From: Acidobacteriota bacterium
Lineage (GTDB): Bacteria; Acidobacteriota; Terriglobia; Terriglobales; Acidobacteriaceae
Assembly (NCBI GenBank): GCA_021779695.1
Contig: JAJYAE010000298.1
Coordinates: forward strand, 1-5,506
Direction of reading: 5' to 3'
Length of the DNA: 5,506 nt
Shown: piece after piece, positions 1-4,536 of the stretch
Position numbering within the stretch: the first letter of the stretch is position 1
Layout: every line of letters begins with the position of its first letter
The notes under the pieces: model-generated
What the model was told of the DNA's origin: nothing
The model's input: only the letters and a program-made list of their open reading frames with translations
The model's database searches: none
Made by a program: the position numbers and the translations under genes

Positions 1-87
1 AGAAAGCACTTTGGCCTGAGCAGCCATGGCCATGGCTTCCGCACTCCACTCTGGGGAGCGCTCTGGCAATTTGGGGAGAGTTGCCAT
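1..87 (-). CDS. Possible N-terminus of an unidentified protein, cut by the left edge
   Basis: Reading leftward from an ATG at 87, 29 codons stay open to the window edge, starting MATLPKLPERSPEWS and continuing with an Ala/Met-rich stretch. A GAGG at 93-96 lies five bases before the ATG, a good ribosome-binding distance. The gene would be divergent from the sigma factor gene, with about 350 bases between their starts. I do not recognise the protein, and 29 residues are too few to assign a domain. The main alternative is chance: the plus strand of the same stretch is also open up to a stop near 165, although its translation looks less protein-like. The placed start codon plus Shine-Dalgarno sequence favours the minus strand. 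Confidence 0.35.
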   Translation of the reverse strand, partial: MATLPKLPERSPEWSAEAMAMAAQAKVLS

Positions 88-218
88 ATGCGCCTCGAAA
101 ACCGACCTTCCGGTCACTGCCAAGACAAAGCCGATAGCGGTCTAGTCTGCGGAACCCCTGACTGATTCGCTCTCTCAAAGCGCGGGCCATGCGCAACGTC
201 GCCCGGCGATATGCGATC

Positions 219-233
219 CGATTCTTCGAATCG
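219..233. repeat. Perfect inverted repeat CGATTC-TTC-GAATCG
   Basis: Six-base arms match perfectly around a three-base centre, with TTCGAA at the core. No T-run follows, so it does not look like an intrinsic terminator. It lies about 200 bases before the sigma factor start and could be a protein-binding site or a small hairpin. It could also be chance. Confidence 0.4.
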
Positions 234-287
234 AGGACACCGTCAAACCCCTAATGTCTGGAACTCTTGCGCTGATTGCCGTCGAGA

Positions 288-301
288 CCTCCGTGCGGAG
301 G
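288..301. repeat. Perfect inverted repeat CCTCCG-TG-CGGAGG
   Basis: Six-base GC-rich arms surround a two-base centre. No T-run follows. It uses the same half-site letters as the TetR operators near 2450, but in the opposite order (CCTCCG first) and with a two-base rather than three-base centre, so it should not be read as the same operator. It lies between an ECF-like promoter candidate and the sigma factor promoter. Confidence 0.45.
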
Positions 302-362
302 CCTTCCTACTTACTAAAGGCACTCTGAAAGGCGTTTTGGGGCACAGTTCGGGAGAATTGTT

Positions 363-393
363 TCGACGGGTGAGATAGGGATTCGCCTATACT
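363..393 (+). promoter_or_regulatory. Likely promoter of the sigma/anti-sigma pair
   Basis: TATACT at 388-393 matches the -10 consensus at five of six positions. The best -35 is TCGACG at 363-368 (four of six to TTGACA), with a long 19-base spacer, so the call rests mostly on the -10. Transcription would begin near 400, giving a leader of about 40 bases before the ATG at 440. It would also exclude the TTG at 395 as the start codon. Confidence 0.4.
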
Positions 394-439
394 ATTGCTC
401 AGACGGTGGTTAAATCCCCCCACGGGCAGATGCTCGCGA

Positions 440-1009
440 ATGCCGCCAACTGGTCCTAGCTGGGAAGAGCTGACTTGGAGTTGGGCCTATACGACCGGGC
501 ACCCGGCTTCTGATCAGAAATTGGAGGCCGCTGCGAAAGCAGCATGGTCGTACTCTCTCTTGTGCGCACGGACCTACCTGAACGACCTGGACGCCGCGCG
601 CGAATTGATGGAGCACGCTGTCCATAATGCGTCCCGGTACGTCACGCGTCACCCAGATCCTCCTCCGGACAAACTCATCGCCCGTATCAAAAGCGTCATT
701 CGTCGCCGGGCGAGACAGCTTTCGGCAAGGCGGAGCCACGAACTGTCATTTGGGTCGATGCTCGATATGGAATCGCTTCTCGCCGGTGAACTGGAAGCGG
801 AAAAGGGCGTCTTTGCAAAAGAACTGCTTTCCCGGATGTCGACGTTCTCACGGGCCATCGTCAACCGGCGCTGGAGCGGATACACCTGGCGAGAAATTGC
901 AGGAGAATTAGACATGGATCACACGGCGGTCCGTCGTGCATACTTGCGGGAGTTGGAGTCGTTGCTCCAAGGACTGTCCCGGTCTGGAGATTCCCCGAAA
1001 TGCGACTAA
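440..1009 (+). CDS. ECF-like RNA polymerase sigma-70 family protein
   Basis: This 189-residue protein looks like a small ECF-type sigma factor, which would direct RNA polymerase to a few target promoters. Residues about 30-100 are helical and resemble region 2, with the stretch DLDAARELMEHAV and a very basic RRRARQLSARR run at 88-98, but the match to region 2 is divergent. Residues about 120-178 fit region 4, with a helix-turn-helix centred on YTWREIAGELDMDHTAVRRAY (148-168). I place the start at the ATG at 440. The reading frame opens earlier, with a TTG at 395, but that codon sits next to the likely -10 box and the added residues look non-protein-like. No strong Shine-Dalgarno precedes 440. 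Its last ten bases overlap the start of the anti-sigma-like gene, so the two are probably translated together. A generic LuxR-like or other HTH regulator is the main alternative. Confidence 0.75.
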   Translation: MPPTGPSWEELTWSWAYTTGHPASDQKLEAAAKAAWSYSLLCARTYLNDLDAARELMEHAVHNASRYVTRHPDPPPDKLIARIKSVIRRRARQLSARRSHELSFGSMLDMESLLAGELEAEKGVFAKELLSRMSTFSRAIVNRRWSGYTWREIAGELDMDHTAVRRAYLRELESLLQGLSRSGDSPKCD

Positions 1010-1698
1010 GCTGGCGCCGGTCTTCTCGCACGGAGGACCGCTTTGAGACTTGGATCACACAGCAACATCAGCGACGAGTCCTCGCCGGCGAAACCACTCC
1101 TTCCGGACCATGCCCAGATGAGGGTTTCCTTCAGGACCTTGCCCGGAAGTCCAAGAACATTGCCCTCTCTGATCCTCGGATCGATCACGCAGCAAACTGT
1201 CCCAAATGCATGAGTAGCCTTCTTGAACTCCGGGGGAAGAACCGCTCTCGCCGGCAGCGGGTGGCTTTTGCTATGGCCATCGCAGCCTGCGCCTTGATAG
1301 CGGTGGCAGTGGTGGCCATCCGATATGGGATGGACAGAAATGCTTCGACAACCAATACTGCGGTCGTCGCACAGACGGTGAACCTCTGGGATTCCGGAAC
1401 TGTTCGCGGCGAGCAGCCGGGTCAGCTGGAATCGGTATCGCTGCCGGCCGCTCTGGTAAGGGTGACGATCATTCTGCCACGCCATAGTGCGTCCGGACAG
1501 TACTTGGTCGCAGTCACCCGCGATCAGAATGGGAATGGGCTCGTTGCCGAGGCAACTGCTGCCACGATTGCGAATGGAGAGCAGCAAGAGATCACGACCG
1601 GTCTCGATCTCCGAAAGGCCGCGGCCGGACCATATTTCCTTTCGACCACGCACGAGCAGGATCAGGCTGCGTACTACTACCCTCTACAGATCAAATAA
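1000..1698 (+). CDS. Membrane anti-sigma-factor-like protein with a ZAS zinc motif
   Basis: This 232-residue protein probably holds the upstream sigma factor inactive at the inner membrane. Residues 63-70 read HAANCPKC, the H-x3-C-x2-C signature of zinc-associated anti-sigma domains. A further cysteine, Cys38, lies 25 residues before the His and could be a fourth ligand or a redox partner. A basic stretch (GKNRSRRQR, 79-87) precedes one transmembrane helix at about 88-109, which places the zinc domain in the cytoplasm. The remaining 120 residues would be periplasmic and look beta-rich, with motifs such as TRDQNGNGLVAE (173-184) and TGLDLRKAAAGPYFL (200-214). I do not recognise that domain as a named family; a sensor role is inference. 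The ATG at 1000 overlaps the sigma gene's stop by ten bases, and GGAG at 986-989 can serve as ribosome-binding site. The sigma/anti-sigma arrangement strongly supports the role. Confidence 0.75.
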   Translation: MRLSWRRSSRTEDRFETWITQQHQRRVLAGETTPSGPCPDEGFLQDLARKSKNIALSDPRIDHAANCPKCMSSLLELRGKNRSRRQRVAFAMAIAACALIAVAVVAIRYGMDRNASTTNTAVVAQTVNLWDSGTVRGEQPGQLESVSLPAALVRVTIILPRHSASGQYLVAVTRDQNGNGLVAEATAATIANGEQQEITTGLDLRKAAAGPYFLSTTHEQDQAAYYYPLQIK

Positions 1699-1841
1699 AA
1701 GCAGGCGCACGGGTGAATGAATGACTCGGCGGCCTGTTAGCACGAATCGAAAGCGTGAGGCCCGTTGGCTTTTGCTGTTGAGGTGGCATGAGGAAGGCAC
1801 GGATGTCCACTTGCCAGAGATCGTGTGCTGCGAGATGCGGT
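1699..1841 (+). other. Short gap after the anti-sigma-like gene, with a possible truncated third cistron
   Basis: GGGTGA at 1711-1716 sits four bases before an ATG at 1721. The frame reads MTRRPVSTNRKREARWLLLL and continues with RWHEEGTDVHLPEIV, which looks plausible as protein for about 40 residues. From 1842 it overlaps the end of the TetR gene on the other strand, and it stops at 1996, where it is only an antisense shadow. It may be the stump of a third gene of the sigma operon, for example the effector of the sigma/anti-sigma pair, or it may be chance. No convincing terminator is visible. A weak GAGAT/ATCTC stem at 1832-1848 overlaps the TetR stop codon. Confidence 0.25.
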
Positions 1842-2423
1842 TTATCTCAGCGAGCGTGAGCCTGCGATCAGGATGTCTACCAGTCTCCTGGCGCTTTGCT
1901 GCCAGTCAGCACCGGAGCCGACATGCGAGACGCCGATCAGCGCTCGAAGGAGGTCGTATGCATCCAGATCTCTTCGCAGATCGCCATTCCTCTTAGCCCG
2001 CTTCACCAGCCCATCGATTGCGGCATGGATAATTGTGCGTGAACCTTCATGAAGCCTGGACGGGCCTCCGGCAATGGTATTGAGAGCAGGCGCAATGATG
2101 TGCTTTGCCGCAATGTAATCCACCAGCAGCAGCATCCAGGCTCGAAGCGCTTCGAGCGGAGACATGGTCTCGGCGAAGCGGGCAGCAGCAGCCGCAAGTT
2201 TCTCCACTTCATTCCGGTAAACACCTTCGATCAGCTCATCGCGCGTCGGGAAATGGCGATAGAGGGTACCAGTTCCAACGCCCGCCTGCTTTGCGACTTC
2301 CTCCAGGCTGGCATTGGCGCCTTGTCGGGTAAAGGCTGCCTTCGCGACTTCAAGAATGCGCTCGCGATTGCGCAGTGCGTCTGTGCGCGGTTTCCGGACG
2401 GTCGTGGAACGTTTCTTCGTCAT
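1842..2423 (-). CDS. TetR/AcrR-family transcriptional repressor
   Basis: This 193-residue protein, the usual length for the family, should bind DNA as a dimer and release it when a small ligand enters the C-terminal domain. The N-terminal HTH is clear: helix 1 around RERILEVAKAAF (20-31), then SLEEVAKQAGVGTGTLYRHF (39-58), followed by PTRDELIEGVY. The C-terminal half is helical and divergent, as expected for a ligand-binding and dimerisation domain, so no ligand can be named. I chose the ATG at 2423. An in-frame TTG at 2429 would add only two residues, and the GGAG (2424-2427) abutting the ATG makes the exact start uncertain. The gene is divergent from two SDR genes. The shared gap holds two palindromes that are the probable binding sites, so it should repress both itself and the dehydrogenases. 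Confidence 0.93.
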   Translation of the reverse strand: MTKKRSTTVRKPRTDALRNRERILEVAKAAFTRQGANASLEEVAKQAGVGTGTLYRHFPTRDELIEGVYRNEVEKLAAAAARFAETMSPLEALRAWMLLLVDYIAAKHIIAPALNTIAGGPSRLHEGSRTIIHAAIDGLVKRAKRNGDLRRDLDAYDLLRALIGVSHVGSGADWQQSARRLVDILIAGSRSLR

Positions 2424-2441
2424 CTCCAAAATTCTTGCAAC

Positions 2442-2456
2442 CGGAGGCTACCTCCG
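2442..2456. promoter_or_regulatory. Probable TetR operator 1, CGGAGG-CTA-CCTCCG
   Basis: This is a perfect 15-base palindrome with six-base arms, centred at 2449, about 18 bases before the TetR start. It shares 14 identical bases with the second copy 29 bases away. Size, symmetry and position in a divergent TetR-target gap are typical of a TetR-family operator. This copy is placed to control the repressor gene itself. Confidence 0.75.
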
Positions 2457-2462
2457 ATTATC
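2457..2462 (-). promoter_or_regulatory. Candidate -10 element for the TetR gene
   Basis: Read on the minus strand this is GATAAT, five of six to TATAAT, lying between the two palindromes and directed toward the TetR gene. The expected -35 position falls inside operator 2 and does not resemble TTGACA, so support is limited to the -10 and the position. Confidence 0.3.
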
Positions 2463-2464
2463 TA

Positions 2465-2492
2465 TTGATATGGAGGCTACCTCCGTTTTAGT
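2465..2492 (+). promoter_or_regulatory. Likely promoter of the SDR operon, overlapping operator 2
   Basis: TTGATA at 2465-2470 matches the -35 consensus at five of six positions. TTTAGT at 2487-2492 matches the -10 at four of six. The 16-base spacer is almost exactly the second palindrome. Transcription would start near 2500 and give a leader of about 45 bases before the ATG at 2545. Confidence 0.5.
2471..2485. promoter_or_regulatory. Probable TetR operator 2, TGGAGG-CTA-CCTCCG
   Basis: This second copy is centred at 2478, and its five inner base pairs on each arm are perfect (GGAGG/CCTCC). Only the outermost pair (T/G) breaks the symmetry. It fills nearly the whole spacer between the likely -35 and -10 elements of the dehydrogenase promoter, so a bound repressor would directly block polymerase. 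Confidence 0.75.
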
Positions 2493-2532
2493 CGAGGCCG
2501 CATCCTTTCGTCAATCTAGCTCGAATGAGATC

Positions 2533-2539
2533 AGGGAGG
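2533..2539 (+). promoter_or_regulatory. Ribosome-binding site AGGGAGG that sets the first SDR start
   Basis: A strong Shine-Dalgarno sequence lies five bases before the ATG at 2545. It decides the start, because the same frame is open far upstream, back across the operator region and into the antisense of the TetR gene. Confidence 0.8.
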
Positions 2540-2544
2540 CACAT

Positions 2545-3429
2545 ATGCGTGTATTCGTGACCGGCGCTACCGGATTCATCGGTTCCGCCGTCGTGAAAGA
2601 ACTCGTCGGCGCGGGCCACCACGTACTTGGAATGGCGCGATCGGATGCGGGGGCAAAGTCGCTTAAAGCCGCCGGCGCGGAGGTGCATCGAGGCGATCTG
2701 GAGGACCTGGAAAGCCTGCGCAGCGGAGCAGCCGCGACCGATGCCGTCATCCACACAGCCTTCCGGCATGACTGGTCGAAGTTTGCGGAGAGCTGTGAGC
2801 TGGACAAGCGAGCCATCGAGACCATCGGCGCCGTGCTCCAGGGTTCAAGCTGTCCGTTCATCGTCAGTTCGGGAGTCGGAGTGGCTCAGGGCCGCGCCGC
2901 CACCGAGGACGATCCACCGCTATCTTCCCCGTCCCTTCCTCGGGTATCAGAGGTGACGGCTGTCGCACTGATGGAGCGCGGAATCCACGCAATTGTGATG
3001 CGCTTGCCGCAGGTCCACGACACCGTAAAGCAGGGCCTTGTTACGCCGCTGATTGCGGTGGCACGCGCAAAGGGAGTCTCGGCGTATATCGGCGATGGTC
3101 ACAACCGCTGGCCTGCAGCGCATGTTTCGGATGTCGCACGCCTCTATCTGCTTGCTCTGGAGAATGGCACAGCGGGGGCCCGGTACCACGCCGTCGCCGA
3201 AGAGGGTGTGCCCCTCAAAGATATTGCCACGGCTATCGGCCAAGGCCTGAATGTGCCGGTCATTTCCATTGCGCAGGAACAGGCCCAGGAACATTTCGGC
3301 TTCCTCGGGTTCTTCGCGGGGAGGGACGCCCACATCTCCAGTGCACAGTCTCGCGCAAAGCTCGGATGGGACCCTACCGGCCCCTCGCTTCTGACCGACC
3401 TCGGGAACATGCGCTATTCCGAGGTCTGA
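2545..3429 (+). CDS. Atypical/extended SDR, NAD(P)-dependent epimerase/dehydratase-like oxidoreductase
   Basis: This 294-residue cytoplasmic Rossmann-fold protein opens with MRVFVTGATGFIG; Gly7, Gly10 and Gly13 form the GxxGxxG dinucleotide-binding turn of extended and atypical SDRs. GDLEDLESL (50-58) fits the loop that holds the adenine ring, and IVSSGVG (106-112) fits the active-site strand. Where a classical enzyme has YxxxK, this one has RVSE (133-136), so the usual catalytic Tyr-Lys pair appears absent. As I recall, this is common in database relatives annotated simply as SDR family oxidoreductases, so the reaction is unknown. Later motifs typical of the group are GDGHNRWPAAHVSDVARLY (183-201) and GARYHAVAEEGVPL (211-224). 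The protein is first in a two-gene operon; the next start is 30 bases on. Expression is probably repressed by the divergent TetR protein. Confidence 0.9.
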   Translation: MRVFVTGATGFIGSAVVKELVGAGHHVLGMARSDAGAKSLKAAGAEVHRGDLEDLESLRSGAAATDAVIHTAFRHDWSKFAESCELDKRAIETIGAVLQGSSCPFIVSSGVGVAQGRAATEDDPPLSSPSLPRVSEVTAVALMERGIHAIVMRLPQVHDTVKQGLVTPLIAVARAKGVSAYIGDGHNRWPAAHVSDVARLYLLALENGTAGARYHAVAEEGVPLKDIATAIGQGLNVPVISIAQEQAQEHFGFLGFFAGRDAHISSAQSRAKLGWDPTGPSLLTDLGNMRYSEV

Positions 3430-3459
3430 AGACAACCCCACAATCACGGAGGAATCGAC

Positions 3460-4335
3460 ATGAAAAAGACATGGTTCATCACCGGCGCCTCGCGCGGGTT
3501 CGGACGCATCTGGGCTGAGGCTGCTCTTAAACGCGGTGATCGGGTTACAGCGACCGCGCGCAAACTGGCAGACGTCACCGATCTCGCGGAACATTTTGGC
3601 GACACGGTGCTGCCCCTTGCCCTCGACGTCACAGATTCCGCGCAGGTGCAGCAGGCAGTTCATCAGGCATACGCGCACTTCGGCCAGCTGGACGTCCTTG
3701 TCAACAATGCCGGCGCGAGCCTGTTCGCGGCTACAGAGGAAGCGAGCGATGAGCAGATCCGCGGGCTCTTCGATGCGAACTACTTCGGCATGGTCCGGGT
3801 GCTCCGAGCAGCTCTGCCTTTGTTGCGGAAACAAGGGAGCGGTCACATTCTTGGCGTCTCCAGCGGGCTCGGGATAGCGGCATTGCCGATGATCGGCTTC
3901 TATTCCGCTACGAAATGGGCCGTCGAAGCGCTCCACGAAGCCCTCGCGCCGGAGGTGAGGGCGTTCGGGTTGAAGGTGACACTCGTTGAACCCGGAGCCT
4001 ACGCAACCGACTTCGGAAAGTCCTCACAGATCGCGGATGTTCTGGAACCATACGCGGAATTCCGGAAGCAGTTTTTGATGCATCTGGCGAATGTTGAACG
4101 CGGCGATCCGGAGGCGACGGCAGAAGCCATCCTGAAGCTTGTGGACGCGGAAAATCCGCCGCTGCGACTTGGCCTGGGCACTTCTATTCTGCCCAGGGCC
4201 CGCGCCGCGTATGCGGAGCGGCTGGAGACATGGGAAGCGTGGGAGAACGTGTCGAATGCGGCGATGGGCGAGCCGAAGAAATCGATGGCAGCGTGGATCG
4301 AGCAACTCGCCCCTGGAACTCTGGATCAGGAATAA
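3460..4335 (+). CDS. Classical SDR-family oxidoreductase
   Basis: This 291-residue NAD(P)-dependent oxidoreductase should interconvert an alcohol and a ketone or aldehyde; the substrate cannot be told. All classical SDR landmarks are present: TGASRGFG (8-15) for cofactor binding, LDVTD (55-59), NNAG (82-85), the helix Asn in DANYFG (Asn107), the active-site Ser in VSSGLG (about Ser135), YSATK (Tyr148 and Lys152) and EPGAYATDF (177-185). Arg34 just after the second beta strand suggests a preference for NADPH. At about 290 residues it is longer than the 250-residue core; the extra C-terminus is helical and Trp/Glu-rich. GGAGG at 3448-3452 lies seven bases before the ATG, and only 30 bases separate it from the preceding SDR, so they are almost certainly cotranscribed under the TetR-family repressor. 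Confidence 0.95.
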   Translation: MKKTWFITGASRGFGRIWAEAALKRGDRVTATARKLADVTDLAEHFGDTVLPLALDVTDSAQVQQAVHQAYAHFGQLDVLVNNAGASLFAATEEASDEQIRGLFDANYFGMVRVLRAALPLLRKQGSGHILGVSSGLGIAALPMIGFYSATKWAVEALHEALAPEVRAFGLKVTLVEPGAYATDFGKSSQIADVLEPYAEFRKQFLMHLANVERGDPEATAEAILKLVDAENPPLRLGLGTSILPRARAAYAERLETWEAWENVSNAAMGEPKKSMAAWIEQLAPGTLDQE

Positions 4336-4536
4336 GGATAGGATCTACATCTTCCACTGGCGAAGCAAATGAAAGGATGGCGTCAGGAAAAGTCCCCGTC
4401 AAATGACAATCGCGAAGAAGATTGCGTTGGTAACTGGCGGGAACATCCACAATTGAGAACGAGAAACGCCTCTTCCTTCTCGCACCGGGCGTCAACGAGC
4501 GCATCATCGCGGGGTCACTCATTGAGGTGGGGGTGT
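4336..4536. other. Convergent gap between the SDR operon and the protease gene
   Basis: The two flanking genes end toward each other across 201 bases. The gap contains a truncated SDR start (4403-4456) and a weak six-base inverted repeat, CGAGAA/TTCTCG, at 4460-4482 with an 11-base loop and no T-run. I see no convincing intrinsic terminator for either gene. Confidence 0.5.
4403..4456 (+). pseudogene. Truncated 5' end of a third SDR gene
   Basis: From the ATG at 4403 the frame reads MTIAKKIALVTGGN and then IHN and a TGA stop. The first 14 residues are what the start of a classical SDR looks like: a lysine-rich N-terminus, the first beta strand KIALVTGG, and an Asn where intact enzymes typically continue into R-G-I-G. 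The match ends abruptly at about 4444, and no other frame downstream continues the fold, so this looks like a break from a deletion or rearrangement and not a simple frameshift. It sits 67 bases after the second SDR in the same direction, consistent with a former third gene of the operon. AGGA at 4385-4388 is a distant, weak ribosome-binding site. A chance match is possible but unlikely given the position. Confidence 0.6.

Larger units (their letters stand above)
88..439. other. Intergenic region between a possible divergent gene and the sigma factor gene
   Basis: This gap of about 350 bases holds no convincing gene on either strand. It contains two perfect short inverted repeats (219-233 and 288-301), a weaker GACC-TTCC-GGTC dyad at 104-115, and a likely promoter just before the sigma factor gene. 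There is also an ECF-promoter-like pair, GGAACT at 260-265 and CGTC at 280-283, whose spacing is slightly short. I see no tRNA or recognisable small RNA. The layout suits a regulatory region serving divergent genes. Confidence 0.5.

Noticed and set aside
104..115. GACC-TTCC-GGTC dyad
   Set aside because: Four-base arms are expected by chance in a region of this composition.
288..301. A third TetR operator copy in the sigma upstream region
   Set aside because: It has the half-sites in reversed order and a different centre length, so the same dimer would not be expected to bind.
395..439. TTG start at 395 for the sigma factor
   Set aside because: It adjoins the likely -10 element TATACT (388-393), so it would be at or before the transcript start. 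The added residues are not protein-like.
430..459. Nine-codon upstream reading frame (ATG at 430) overlapping the sigma start
   Set aside because: It is short and has no ribosome-binding site. It could act as a leader peptide, but nothing in the sequence supports that over chance.
2049..2468. Plus-strand open frame of 139 codons opposite the TetR gene
   Set aside because: The minus-strand frame has an unmistakable TetR HTH, and this frame also runs across the operator region.
2314..2544. N-terminal extension of the first SDR back to 2314
   Set aside because: It would run through the TetR gene, both operators and the promoter. The strong AGGGAGG and the Rossmann motif directly after 2545 fix the start.
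2947..3936. Long open frame of 329 codons on the minus strand across both SDR genes
   Set aside because: It is antisense to two clearly real SDR genes, spans their junction, and its translation shows no domain. Such shadows are common opposite GC-rich genes.
4460..4482. CGAGAA/TTCTCG inverted repeat as a terminator
   Set aside because: The stem is only six pairs with an 11-base loop and no T-run on either strand.
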